Source: an uncultured Oscillospiraceae bacterium (GTDB lineage Bacteria > Bacillota > Clostridia > Oscillospirales > Oscillospiraceae). Taken from it: a stretch of 64,000 nucleotides of DNA. Below the pieces are notes generated by a model. It searched no databases, had not been told where the DNA came from, and saw only the letters and a list, made by a program, of their open reading frames with translations. Shown in pieces: positions 21,262 to 30,123 of this stretch; position 1 is the stretch's first letter; each line of letters opens with the position of its first letter. The stretch lies in the NCBI GenBank assembly GCA_902478785.1, contig CABSMJ010000001.1, forward strand, positions 62,001 to 126,000, given 5' to 3'. A program made the position numbers and the translations under genes.

Positions 21262-24225
21262 ATGAAGAAGTTCCTTTCTCTGGTGCTGGCTCTGGTTATG
21301 ACCATGTCTCTGGTCACCATCTCTGCCGGTGCCACCGAGTTCAAGGACCTCACCGATGTGGACAGCATCGAGCACAAAGAGGCCGTTGAGCTCTTCAACA
21401 AGATCGGTATCATTACCGGTTACGAGGATGGCTCTTTCGGCCCCGAAAAGACCATCACCCGTGAGCAGGCCGCCAAGATCATCGCGATCATGGCCCTGGG
21501 CAATGATGCCGCTTCCAAGCTGGGCGTCGAGAAGGCTCCCTTCCCCGATGTCCCCGCTACCAGCCAGTTCGCCGGCTATATCGGCTACTGCGCTTCCACC
21601 GGCATCATCAACGGCTACAATGATGGCACCTTCAAGCCCAAGGGCACTCTGACCGGCTATCAGTTCGCCAAGATGCTGCTGGGCGTGCTGGGCTATGGTG
21701 TCAAGGACGAGTATGTGGGCACCAACTGGGCTCTGAACGTGGCTCGTGACGGCGCTACCATCGGCCTGTTTGACGACGCCACTGTCACCGCTGGCCTGAT
21801 CAACCGTGACAACGCCACCCAGATCGCTTTCAATGCTCTGAACTCCAATCTGGTCACCTATTCCGAGCTGCTGGGCACCTATACCGCCTACAACATGATG
21901 ACCCAGACCCTGCTGGGCACTCTGGCCAGCAACATCTTCAGCCTGACCACCGCTACCAAGACCGATGGCTATGGCTACAACACTCACGCCTGGAGACAGA
22001 ATGGCAAGATCATCACCGGTTACTACATGACCGATAAGGTCCTGGGTACCGAGACTGATTCCAGCCTGACCGGCAACCAGCTCTTCAACGCCTATGGCTG
22101 GGATGTGAATGCCAACGGCACCTATCCCACCGTTCCCGTGTATGTCAACGGCACCCTGGAGTACAATTGGGATCCCAGCACCGCTCTGAAGTCTGTGGCT
22201 ACCAAGTACATCGCCAAGGGCTACACCGTCAACTTCGTTGACGTGAAGGAGAACATCAACGGCAACATGGTCTTCGACGGCAACGTGGAGAAGATCATTG
22301 TCACCATCCCCTACCTGGCTGAGGTCACCGCTGTGAAGGCTGCTACCTCTTCCGCTAACCGCTCTGTCACCCTGAAGGTCTATGCTGAGAAGTCTGGCCA
22401 GGCCGCTTCCTGGACCATCAACAATGTGGAGACCGAGGAGTTTGAGAAGGGCGATTATATCCTGATCACTCCTTCCTCCAACACCTCTGCTGGTTTCCAG
22501 GATCCTCTGAGCATGGTCAAGGCTCAGTCTGTTGAGGGTAAGGTCACCGCTTATTACAGCAACAGCGCTGCCGACAACAACGGCTCTGTCACTGTGGACG
22601 GCACCAAGTACAACTACAACTTCATCTTCGCCAGCAGCAAGAACCTGGCTCTGGGCGACAGCCTGGCTCAGGGTAGCTACCTGCTGAACAAGTCCATCTA
22701 CACCTTCTTCCTGGATGATGTGGGCAACGTCATCGGTGTGAAGGTCAAGGAGGACGCCATCAACGACTATGCTTATGTTATCGCTGTGGGTCACGATTCC
22801 TTCGGCAAGTACAACATTGTCAAGGTCCTGACCAGCGATGGCAAGATCGGCACCTACACCGTGTCTTCTAAGTCTGACACTGTTGCTTATGACGGCGACA
22901 CCACCGACAACAAGTACGCTGCCGTGGGTGAGATCTACGCTTACAGCATCAACTCCAGCAACGAGATCGTTCTGGACAAGGTCCAGGATCTGAACGCCAC
23001 CTATGACCAGGTCCTGTACTCCGTGGCCAGCACCGTTACTTCCGGCGCTAACAAGAGCTTCTCTCAGGGCTCCATCACCAAGTTCACCAAGGGCTACTCC
23101 CTGATCACCATGAGCGATGGCAGCGTGGCCTATGCTACCGACTCCACCGTGTTCATGTATCTGGATGGCAGCACTGTGACCACCTATGTGGGCAAGTCCA
23201 ATGCTCCTTCCATCACCAGCGCTAAGTACGCTTCCGTGGTCCGCACCAATGTGACCGAGGACGGCAGAACCGTTCCTTACGCCACCTATATTGTGGTCAC
23301 CACTAAGCCCGAGAACACCATGACCGACAACTATCTGTATGTCATGGGCAACTACTACGGCACCACCCAGGATGTGAACGGTGATACCGTGTATCTGTAC
23401 AAGACCATCAAGGATGGTTCTGTGGTCAACCTGGCCATGGATGCCAACACCTATGGCGCTGGCGTGTATCTGTACGGCATGGATGAGGCCAAGTACACCG
23501 GCGACACCGCTAACAGCGTTGAGGCTGGCCTGTACAGCCTGACTGCTGCTACCGCTGGTGCGGTGGGCGGCGGCACCACCGGCGACTACAAGGCCAATGT
23601 GGTCATCGGCGTGTCCTCCAATGACAACGTCATTGTCACTCCTGCCAACAACGACCAGTTCGTGATCTCCCCCGACACCAAGATCACCGACATCAGCAAC
23701 CCCTCCGACATTATCACCAACGCTTCCTTCAAGATCGGTGATACTGTGACCATCGTCTACAAGACCGTTTCCGGCCTGCAGGTTGCTGACGCCATCTACA
23801 TCAACTCCCACGCTGCTGTGACCACCACCACCGGTGCTAAGAACCTGTCCACCGCTATTACCAGCGAGGCCAATGGTGCTTTCCTTGTGGGCAGCAGTGA
23901 TGCTTCTACCGTCATGTCCGGCATTGCCAATGTGGACACCACTGTGGATCTGCTGGTCTTCAAGTTTGCGATGCCCGTTGCCACCTCTCAGACCGTGACC
24001 CTGACTGTCACCGACAGCACCGGCACCCTGATCTACAAGGATTCTGGCACCATCGCTGACACCAACGCTCACTACTTCTACGCTGCTACCAGCGGCTCTG
24101 TGAACAACACCGGTTCCGGCTCTCTGGCCGGCAGTGGCGCTCACAACCTGGCTGCTGGCACCTACAACTACACCATCGAAGGTTCTGTCTCTGGCCTGAT
24201 CCAGACCGGTTCTTTCACCAAGTAA
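21262..24225 (+). CDS. Secreted S-layer-homology (SLH) domain protein 1
   Basis: This 987-residue exported protein has a Sec signal peptide (MKKFLSLVLALVMTMSLVTISAGA). Two clear SLH domains follow (about 28-80, EAVELFNKIGIITGYEDGSFGPEKTITREQAAKII; and 90-145, FAGYIGYCASTGIINGYNDGTFKPKGTLTGYQF), plus a degenerate third (about 155-200). SLH domains attach proteins to secondary cell-wall polymers. The rest is a long Thr/Asn/Ser-rich, beta-type region without enzyme motifs. Codon use is strongly biased (CTG, GGC, ACC, AAC, CGT, GCT), as in highly expressed genes. The first about 240 residues are nearly identical to SLH protein 2; the C-terminal parts diverge. Confidence 0.9.
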   Translation: MKKFLSLVLALVMTMSLVTISAGATEFKDLTDVDSIEHKEAVELFNKIGIITGYEDGSFGPEKTITREQAAKIIAIMALGNDAASKLGVEKAPFPDVPATSQFAGYIGYCASTGIINGYNDGTFKPKGTLTGYQFAKMLLGVLGYGVKDEYVGTNWALNVARDGATIGLFDDATVTAGLINRDNATQIAFNALNSNLVTYSELLGTYTAYNMMTQTLLGTLASNIFSLTTATKTDGYGYNTHAWRQNGKIITGYYMTDKVLGTETDSSLTGNQLFNAYGWDVNANGTYPTVPVYVNGTLEYNWDPSTALKSVATKYIAKGYTVNFVDVKENINGNMVFDGNVEKIIVTIPYLAEVTAVKAATSSANRSVTLKVYAEKSGQAASWTINNVETEEFEKGDYILITPSSNTSAGFQDPLSMVKAQSVEGKVTAYYSNSAADNNGSVTVDGTKYNYNFIFASSKNLALGDSLAQGSYLLNKSIYTFFLDDVGNVIGVKVKEDAINDYAYVIAVGHDSFGKYNIVKVLTSDGKIGTYTVSSKSDTVAYDGDTTDNKYAAVGEIYAYSINSSNEIVLDKVQDLNATYDQVLYSVASTVTSGANKSFSQGSITKFTKGYSLITMSDGSVAYATDSTVFMYLDGSTVTTYVGKSNAPSITSAKYASVVRTNVTEDGRTVPYATYIVVTTKPENTMTDNYLYVMGNYYGTTQDVNGDTVYLYKTIKDGSVVNLAMDANTYGAGVYLYGMDEAKYTGDTANSVEAGLYSLTAATAGAVGGGTTGDYKANVVIGVSSNDNVIVTPANNDQFVISPDTKITDISNPSDIITNASFKIGDTVTIVYKTVSGLQVADAIYINSHAAVTTTTGAKNLSTAITSEANGAFLVGSSDASTVMSGIANVDTTVDLLVFKFAMPVATSQTVTLTVTDSTGTLIYKDSGTIADTNAHYFYAATSGSVNNTGSGSLAGSGAHNLAAGTYNYTIEGSVSGLIQTGSFTK

Positions 24226-24266
24226 GTTGTAAACGGCAAGTCTGAACAGCGTGTAAGCGCTTAAGG

Positions 24267-24303
24267 CAAAAAAGGCCCGCACCGAAAGGTGCGGGCCTTT
24301 TTT
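24267..24303. terminator. Bidirectional terminator of SLH unit 1
   Basis: AAAAAAGGCCCGCACC / GGTGCGGGCCTTTTTT. It serves the convergent SLH gene and the small leftward gene, and is almost the same as the one at 26144-26179. Confidence 0.88.
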
Positions 24304-24314
24304 CGCTTTATGAC

Positions 24315-24443
24315 TTAAGTTTCTTCCTCTGCTTGCTTTTGATTGGAAAGCTCCTCCGCATCAGGGAACCAGTTATCAGGAACTTCTCGCTGCTCTAGAA
24401 TTTGAGTTCCATCCATATGGCAGACCAGCACATTGATCGTCAT
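24315..24443 (-). CDS. Small protein (42 aa), companion of the tail-like gene, copy A
   Basis: The ATG at 24443 overlaps the TGA of the preceding gene as ATGA, so the two are translationally coupled. The product starts MTINVLVCHMDGTQILEQREVPDNWF and ends in an acidic/Gln-rich tail. A paralogue of nearly the same N-terminus lies at 26010-26135 in the mirror position. Conservation of MTINVLVC-MDGTQ-LEQREVPD-WF in both copies argues that it is a real gene. Small proteins with this kind of start often follow tail-fibre genes in Firmicute prophages; the role is unknown. Confidence 0.7.
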   Translation of the reverse strand: MTINVLVCHMDGTQILEQREVPDNWFPDAEELSNQKQAEEET

Positions 24444-25006
24444 GCTCTCACCCCATATACCCGTACTTTAGTGCCCGATAATACCGGGCGGCTGCTGGCA
24501 CAATAAAAATTCAACTGGGTCAGATTTTTAGGTGTAACGGTTTCTGGCTTTACAACCACGAAACTTTCGCTCACCTTCGGTATGGAGTCCCCTGGCGCCA
24601 CCATATAACTGCTTCCGAAAAGGAAAGTGTCCAGAATCAACTCCAGTTTTCCAGCGCCAGCCTTAGAATTGTATACAGCACAAAACATGGCAAGGTAATC
24701 ATCATTGCTGTAAATGGTATCGGCTCGCCCATTGAGCCGAATAAATGCTGTATCAACGGTATCCGTCTTAATCATGGGATGAATGATGAGCCGGTCGTAC
24801 TGGGTGAAATCCACCCCCGAAAGGTCCACGTCCAGCTGCTGGCAGCTCTGGGTGGTGGTTACATCCGCTAGCTTTTCAAAGTAGTTTCTCTCCTTCACCT
24901 CCGCAATGGCTGTATCCAATTTGGCATTGTCCTCGTTGAAATCCTCCCGCAGGATGCGGTCCTCCCCATCCCACTGGCAGAGGCCATAGTGTTGCGTTTT
25001 TTTCAT
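24440..25006 (-). CDS. Phage-tail-fibre-like protein A
   Basis: The 188-residue protein opens with YGLCQWDGEDRILREDFNEDNAKLD, an N-terminal motif (QW-x-x-x-DRILREDFN-x-DN-x-KLD) typical of short tail-tip or fibre-associated proteins in Firmicute prophages. A heptad-like helix and a beta-rich C-terminal domain ending LSGTKVRVYGVRA follow. Residues about 42-80 (NYFEKLADVTTTQSCQQLDVDLS) are almost identical to the paralogue at 25438, while the centre differs. It has no signal peptide. It is convergent with SLH gene 1. Structural or receptor-binding function is inferred, not shown. Confidence 0.7.
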   Translation of the reverse strand: MKKTQHYGLCQWDGEDRILREDFNEDNAKLDTAIAEVKERNYFEKLADVTTTQSCQQLDVDLSGVDFTQYDRLIIHPMIKTDTVDTAFIRLNGRADTIYSNDDYLAMFCAVYNSKAGAGKLELILDTFLFGSSYMVAPGDSIPKVSESFVVVKPETVTPKNLTQLNFYCASSRPVLSGTKVRVYGVRA

Positions 25007-25154
25007 GCTCTACCCCTTTCCGGGCGTTTTCTCCCGCCGCAGACAGACGGCAAAAAAGGCAGCGGGAGAAATTTGCCCTACACATACGTGTAGGGCAAGG
25101 GGGTTCGTGCATGGAGACATGCACGGGGACGGGAAAAAGTTTTTTGAAAGTCTG
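25007..25154. other. Hairpin-rich centre of the palindromic SLH region
   Basis: Between the two divergent tail-like genes there are several strong inverted repeats: GCCCTACACATACGTGTAGGGC (two arms of ten, 25075-25096) and GTGCATG/CATGCAC (25107-25124). No reading frame is supported. The region is near the symmetry centre of the 21-29 kb block. Confidence 0.5.
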
Positions 25155-25437
25155 TTGCACGGAAACGTGCACGAAAACGAAGCCTTACACGCTTTGGTGT
25201 AAGGCTTTTTTGCGGGAGCGATACCAAAGGAGGCGTCCTCGACGATAGGCCTTGCCCCCTTGGCCGGGCCGGGTCCGCTCTGCCCGGACCGGCAAACCAT
25301 AGGCGGGCGGCGGAACGCGCGCCGCCGCCCGCCAAAAAAATTTGCTCACCACAGGCGTTTTCAAAAAAGCACCGGGACCAAAGGCGCGGGAAAACCATGC
25401 GCCGCAGCTTGCCCCGGAGAAAAAGGAGAGATGCCTG
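25155..25437 (+). repeat. Conserved 283-nt leader element of tail-like genes, copy 1
   Basis: This non-coding stretch recurs on the minus strand at 33627-33909 with the same length and only about 25-30 differences by eye. In order it contains TGCACG/CGTGCA, a terminator-like hairpin GCCTTACAC/GTGTAAGGC with a T-run, a GGAGGCGTCCTC block, GGCC/GGCC, GGTCCG/CGGACC, a long GC hairpin GGCGGGCGGCG/CCGCCGCCCGCC, and the ribosome site AAGGAGAG. It precedes tail-like gene B directly and looks like a structured 5' leader. Confidence 0.65.
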
Positions 25438-26013
25438 TTGAGACAGACGGCAAACTATCAGCTCAGCCAGTGGGATGCAGAGGACCGCATCCTGCGGGAG
25501 GACTTCAACAGCGACAACCAGAAGATCGACGAAACCATGGCGGCCCTCAAGGCCGGAAACTATTTTGAGAAGCTGGCAGATGTAACTACCACCCAGAGCT
25601 GCCAGCAGCTGGACGTGGACCTTTCGGAGGTGGACTTCACCCAGTACGACCGGCTGATCATTCACGCCATGATCAAGACGGACAGTACAAATATTGGCTA
25701 TCTGCGGATCAACAATCTTTCTGATCCTGCAGCTTATAACCGCAGTGTAGCTCTGGCCACTTTTGCCACCGTCTACAATTCTGGCACAGGCATGGGGGAT
25801 GTGGATCTTATTTTAGGCCCGGGTATTTCCGGCCGCTGCCGGACTTCCTCTCTGGCAAACGACGAGGTGGAACACCAGCTCAATGAGGGCTCCATCGCTC
25901 TCAATCCAGGATTCGTGACCCAGGAAAATCTACGCCAACTGAATTTTTACTGTGCCAACAGCTGTCCGGTGCTGCCGGGCACCAAAGTACGAGTGTATGG
26001 GGTGAGGATATGA
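25438..26013 (+). CDS. Phage-tail-fibre-like protein B
   Basis: I placed the start at TTG 25438, seven bases after AAGGAGAG, because upstream in-frame sequence is the conserved non-coding leader. The protein has 191 residues and starts LRQTANYQLSQWDAEDRILREDFNSDN (first residue read as Met). It is closely related to tail-like protein A up to about residue 80 and again at the end (LNFYCANSCPVLPGTKVRVYGVRI). The middle, including a stretch rich in Gly/Arg/Ser, is different. The stop overlaps the next small gene by 4 bp. The likely role is as a fibre or surface-binding protein. Confidence 0.7.
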   Translation: MRQTANYQLSQWDAEDRILREDFNSDNQKIDETMAALKAGNYFEKLADVTTTQSCQQLDVDLSEVDFTQYDRLIIHAMIKTDSTNIGYLRINNLSDPAAYNRSVALATFATVYNSGTGMGDVDLILGPGISGRCRTSSLANDEVEHQLNEGSIALNPGFVTQENLRQLNFYCANSCPVLPGTKVRVYGVRI

Positions 26014-26135
26014 CGATCAATGTGTTGGTCTGCCGCATGGACGGAACGCAAACCTTGGAGCAGCGAGAAGTTCCCGACGACTGGTTCTCCGTTCCGGAAG
26101 AAGAAACGTTGGAAAACGTTCAGAAAAAAGAATAA
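26010..26135 (+). CDS. Small protein (41 aa), companion of the tail-like gene, copy B
   Basis: ATG at 26010 overlaps the upstream TGA (ATGA). The product begins MTINVLVCRMDGTQTLEQREVPDDW and ends in a charged tail of Glu and Lys, mirroring the gene at 24315-24443. The third tail-like gene (33069-33626) has no such companion. Confidence 0.7.
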   Translation: MTINVLVCRMDGTQTLEQREVPDDWFSVPEEETLENVQKKE

Positions 26136-26143
26136 AAGAGGCA

Positions 26144-26179
26144 GAAAAAGGCCCGCACCTTACGGTGCGGGCCTTTTTT
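26144..26179. terminator. Bidirectional terminator of SLH unit 2
   Basis: AAAAAGGCCCGCACC / GGTGCGGGCCTTTTTT, between convergent small gene B and SLH gene 2. Confidence 0.88.
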
Positions 26180-26223
26180 ACCGTCATAACACAAACACGG
26201 TTTGTATCAGCGGTTTGCTCTGA

Positions 26224-29200
26224 TCAGATGGTGAAGCTACCAGACATCAGGACGGTGCCCTGGGCATCCACGATGGTGTAGGTGTGAACACCGGCAGACA
26301 GAGCGGTAGTCTTCAGAGTACCAGTACCGGCATTGTTCAGGCCGCTACCCTTTACCTGGACATAGAAGAAGTGGGGGCCAGGAGCAAAGGAAGTGGAGGT
26401 GACCTCCTCATAGGTGGTAGTGTTATCAATGGTCAGAGTCACCTTGGCATCGTTCACGCTGGTGAACTTGAAGAACAGGTTCTCATTGATGTTACCATTG
26501 ATATCGCTGGAGATATCGGTGGGCTTATTACCCAGCTCATACACGCCATCACCCAGAGCCTTGACCTCGTTAGAGTCGGTGCTGGCAGTGCCGACATAAT
26601 TCGTAATGGAATCAGTCTGCACGCCGGAGTGAGAGGTGATGTAGATGGCGTCAGCGATCTGCAGGCCGGAGGTGACCTTGTAGACAACGGTCACGGTATC
26701 GCCAACCTTGAAGGAGGCATCGGTGATGATGTCGCTCTGGTTGGTGATGTCGGTGATCTTGGTGTCGGGGGAGATCACGAACTGCTCGTTGTTGTAGCCG
26801 CCAGCCACGATAACGTTATCGTTGGAGGACACGCCGATGACCACGTTCTTCTTGTAGTCGCCGGTGGTGGTGCCGCTGCCCACAGTGCCAGCCTTGGCAG
26901 CAGTCAGGCTGTACACGCCAACCTCGACGCTGTTGGCGGTGTCGCCGGCGTACTTGGCCTCGTTGAAGCCGTACAGATACACGCCCTCGCTCAGGCCGGT
27001 CTTATCCACAGCGATGTTCACCACAGCGCCGTCCTTGACCACCTTGTACAGGTAGATCTTATCACCATTCACATCCTGAGTCTGGCCATAGGGGTTGTTG
27101 TTCAGGACGTAGACATAGTTGTCAGTCATGGTGTTGGCGGGCTCGCGGGTGATCACCACATAGGTGGCGTAGGAAACGGTCTTGCCGTCCTCGGTCACAT
27201 CGGAGTAGATCACGGAAGCATAGTAACGGTTGGAAGCGTCGTCAGCAATGGAAGGAGCGTTGGACTTGCCCACATAAGTGGTCACCGTGTTGTTGGAAGC
27301 GTCATAGTACATGAACACGGTGGAGTCGGTGGCATACACCACGTTCTTGGAACCCACACCGCCGCTCATGGTCATGACGGAGTAGCCCTTGTCGAACTTG
27401 GTGATGTAGCCCTGAGAATAGCTCTTCTGAGAACCACTGGTGCTGCTGGTATTGCCCGCAGCATACAGGACCTGATGATAGGTGCTGTTGATGTCATTGA
27501 CATCCTCCAGAACGATCTCGTTGTTGGAGTTGATGCTGTAGGCGTAGATCTCGCTGACATCGGCAAACGCATCGCTGCTATTTCCGTTATCATAGGCATC
27601 CGCATCGGACTTGGAGGACACGGTGTAGGTACCGATCTTGCCGTCGCTGGTCAGGACCTTGACGATGTTGTTGTTCTGGAAGGAATCCTCGCCAACAGCA
27701 ATGATGTAGGCATAGTCGTTGATGGCATCCTCCTTGACCTTCACACCGATGACGTTGTTGCAGTCATCCAGATAGAAGGTGTAGATGGACTTGTTCAGCA
27801 GGTAGCCGCTGCTGGCCAGGCTGGTGCCCAGAGCATAGCTGTCCTGGAAGATGAAGTTGTAGCCGTACTTGGTGCCGTCCACGGTGACGGAGCCGTTGTT
27901 GCCGCTGGTGTTGTTGTAGTAAGCGGAGACAGTACCCTCCACGGTCTCAGCCTTGACCATGTTCAGGGGCTCCTTGTAACCGGCAGAGGTGTCGGAGGAA
28001 GGAGTGACCAGGATGTAATCGCCCTTGGCGAACTCCTCAGTCTCCACGCCGTCCACGGTGATGGTGCCGGAGTTGTTGGGATCGTAGACCTTCAGGGTGA
28101 TGGAACGGTCAGCGGAAGAGGTAGCAGCCTTCACAGCAGTGACCTCAGCCAGAGCGGGGATGGTGATGATGATCTTCTCTACATCGCCGTCCTTGCCGGT
28201 GCTGATCCAGTTACCGTTATTGTCCTGATAGCCCTCGGTCACATCCACCAGGGTCACGGTCCAGCCCTTCTGGATCTTGTCGGTGCTGTTGTTCTTCAGG
28301 AAAGTGTCAGCGTTGATGTTGGTGCAGTTGTTGCTGTTGTAGGTATCAGTCAGCTGACGAGCAGAAGTATCATACCAATACTGAGTGCCATTGACATACA
28401 GCTCCACGCCGTCGCCGTTGTAACCGCCAGTGGTGGTCAGGGCGTTCCAGGTGTAGTTCTTGTACAGGTTGCCGTAGGTGATGTCGGTGTTCTCAGTGCC
28501 CAGCACCTTGTCGCTCAGATAGTAATCGGTGATGATCTTGCCATCCTGTCTCCAGGCGTGGGTGTTGTAGCCATAGCCATCCACCTTGCCGACCTCGGTC
28601 AGGTTGAAGATGTTCTTGGCCAGGGTGCCCAGCAGGGTCTGAGTCATCACGTTGTAAGCGGTGTAGGTGCCCAGCAGCTCGGAATAGGTGACCAGGCTGG
28701 AGTTCAGGGCATTGAAAGCGATCTGAGTGGCGTTGTCACGGTCGATCAGACCAGCGGTGACAGTGGCGTCATTGAACAGGCCAATGGAAGCGCCGTCACG
28801 AGCCACGTTCAGAGCCCAGTTGGAGCCCACGTACTCGTCCTTGACACCATAGCCCAGCACGCCCAGCAGCATCTTGGCGAACTGATAGCCGGTCAGAGTG
28901 CCCTTGGGCTTGAAGGTGCCATCATTGTAGCCGTTGATGATGCCGGTGGAAGCGCAGTAGCCGATATAGCCGGCGAACTGGCTGGTAGCGGGGACATCGG
29001 GGAAGGGAGCCTTCTCGACGCCCAGCTTGGAAGCGGCATCATTGCCCAGGGCCATGATCGCGATGATCTTGGCGGCCTGCTCACGGGTGATGGTCTTTTC
29101 GGGGCCGAAAGAGCCATCCTCGTAACCGGTAATGATACCGATCTTGTTGAAGAGCTCAACGGCCTCTTTGTGCTCGATGCTGTCCACATCGGTGAGGTCC

Positions 29201-29283
29201 TTGAACTCGGTGGCACCAGCGCTGATGGTGACCAGAGACATGGTCATGACCAGAGCCAGCACCAGAGAAAGGAACTTCTTCAT
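26224..29283 (-). CDS. Secreted S-layer-homology (SLH) domain protein 2
   Basis: The start is the ATG at 29283, after AAGGAGGAATACC, where the signal peptide shared with the other two SLH proteins begins. The 1019-residue product has the same signal sequence, SLH domains (about 28-80, 90-145, weak third 155-200) and nearly the same first 240 residues as SLH protein 1, then diverges strongly in the Thr/Asn-rich C-terminal region. Scattered blocks remain alike, such as the KVLTSDGKIGTYTVSSKSD and NAPSI segments. It is probably an abundant cell-surface layer or exoprotein. The gene is inverted relative to copy 1, so the two form long inverted repeats. Confidence 0.9.
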   Translation of the reverse strand: MKKFLSLVLALVMTMSLVTISAGATEFKDLTDVDSIEHKEAVELFNKIGIITGYEDGSFGPEKTITREQAAKIIAIMALGNDAASKLGVEKAPFPDVPATSQFAGYIGYCASTGIINGYNDGTFKPKGTLTGYQFAKMLLGVLGYGVKDEYVGSNWALNVARDGASIGLFNDATVTAGLIDRDNATQIAFNALNSSLVTYSELLGTYTAYNVMTQTLLGTLAKNIFNLTEVGKVDGYGYNTHAWRQDGKIITDYYLSDKVLGTENTDITYGNLYKNYTWNALTTTGGYNGDGVELYVNGTQYWYDTSARQLTDTYNSNNCTNINADTFLKNNSTDKIQKGWTVTLVDVTEGYQDNNGNWISTGKDGDVEKIIITIPALAEVTAVKAATSSADRSITLKVYDPNNSGTITVDGVETEEFAKGDYILVTPSSDTSAGYKEPLNMVKAETVEGTVSAYYNNTSGNNGSVTVDGTKYGYNFIFQDSYALGTSLASSGYLLNKSIYTFYLDDCNNVIGVKVKEDAINDYAYIIAVGEDSFQNNNIVKVLTSDGKIGTYTVSSKSDADAYDNGNSSDAFADVSEIYAYSINSNNEIVLEDVNDINSTYHQVLYAAGNTSSTSGSQKSYSQGYITKFDKGYSVMTMSGGVGSKNVVYATDSTVFMYYDASNNTVTTYVGKSNAPSIADDASNRYYASVIYSDVTEDGKTVSYATYVVITREPANTMTDNYVYVLNNNPYGQTQDVNGDKIYLYKVVKDGAVVNIAVDKTGLSEGVYLYGFNEAKYAGDTANSVEVGVYSLTAAKAGTVGSGTTTGDYKKNVVIGVSSNDNVIVAGGYNNEQFVISPDTKITDITNQSDIITDASFKVGDTVTVVYKVTSGLQIADAIYITSHSGVQTDSITNYVGTASTDSNEVKALGDGVYELGNKPTDISSDINGNINENLFFKFTSVNDAKVTLTIDNTTTYEEVTSTSFAPGPHFFYVQVKGSGLNNAGTGTLKTTALSAGVHTYTIVDAQGTVLMSGSFTI

Positions 29284-29530
29284 GGTATTCCTCCTTAAAA
29301 ATTTACCGATTTGGGTCGAAAAACCTTTAAGGGGCTTCTCACGCCCCTTATCTCTGGACACTTTGAGACCCGCAAACCATTGCAGCACAATGGTTTACGG
29401 GTTTTGCTATTTTGGCAGGTAGAACGAAAGGTGGGACCAAATGTCTACCTGAGTCAGTAGGAATTGCCCGAGGCCTTGTGCCCCAGGGGCTGCGGCGGCC
29501 TGGGACGGGTAGACAAAGGCAACATGCACC
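29284..29530 (-). repeat. SLH-gene leader, copy 2
   Basis: Read on the minus strand, this region matches the leader of SLH gene 1 in patches. It has GTCTACCC, a CCCC-GGGG segment, GGTAGACATTTGGT, a CCCACCTT-CGTTCTACCTG block, an AAACC...GGTTT inverted repeat, GGCGTGAGAA and the AAGGAGGAATACC site. The patches most alike are those able to pair, suggesting an RNA structure or a binding site. Confidence 0.55.
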
Positions 29531-29920
29531 TGATTGTAAAAATCTTCCTATATCGCCCGAAAGCATAGGGAGAGAAGGGACTGATGCTCCGAACCCAGTG
29601 CACGGCGGCGTGCACGAAAACGGGGGCGGACCCGCCTTTTTGACGGGTTCACCCCCGGGAAAATTTCCAGTTGTCCAGACCCGGCCCCGGGCCTGAGGTA
29701 TACATTATAATATATATATAGCACGAGACACAGTAAAATGTGATCCTGTCTTTGTGTCGCGCACGTGCCTCAACGGTGCGGACACGGAAGCATGGGATGT
29801 TCTGTAAACCAGCTACTTTTGCGTAATTCTGAACATATTGAGGTGGAAAATACGCCAAAAAGCGGTAAATCAACGTGAAAAACGCTTTGTTACAATTAGA
29901 TTACAAACCGCCGATGCCTC
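29531..29920. other. Intergenic region between divergent SLH genes
   Basis: No gene is supported here. It holds the GTGCACGGCGGCGTGCAC palindrome (29598-29615) with the same GAAAACG tail as at 25155. A large hairpin (GGGGGCGGACCCG / CGGGTTCACCCCC, about 29622-29656) follows, then a very AT-rich run (TATACATTATAATATATATATA, split over 29699-29720). Short frames in this stretch have no ribosome site and no recognisable content. Confidence 0.4.
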
Positions 29921-29949
29921 TTGCGAAATCAAAAGGGCCGTGATAATAT
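29921..29949 (+). promoter_or_regulatory. Predicted promoter of SLH gene 3
   Basis: TTGCGA and TAATAT are 17 bp apart, giving a leader of about 170 bases before the ATG at 30124. Confidence 0.5.
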
Positions 29950-30123
29950 ACATCATGCAGAGCGGCCCGCCTCTTGCGTTGGCTCCGGTATAGATACAGG
30001 ACCGGCTAGCCACGGTATGTGTGCCGGAAAAAGCGTAAGGTCGGAAGGCTCTGACAACTCAATACCGGTAAGGGGAGTGAGAATTCTATTCCAATTACTG
30101 GTAAATTCTTAAGGAGGAATACC

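Noticed and set aside
21001..24282. Long minus-strand frame across SLH gene 1
   Set aside because: Mirror of a codon-biased gene; the repeated Gly/Val/Asp/His composition is a translation artefact. The same holds for the plus-strand frame across 26284-29298.
25007..25437. Hairpins considered as integron attC sites
   Set aside because: No integrase, no cassette array and none of the R/L-box core sequences; the hairpins are too short.
29649..29873. 74-residue minus-strand frame between SLH genes
   Set aside because: No ribosome site, no recognisable content, and it overlaps the AT-rich stretch and hairpins.
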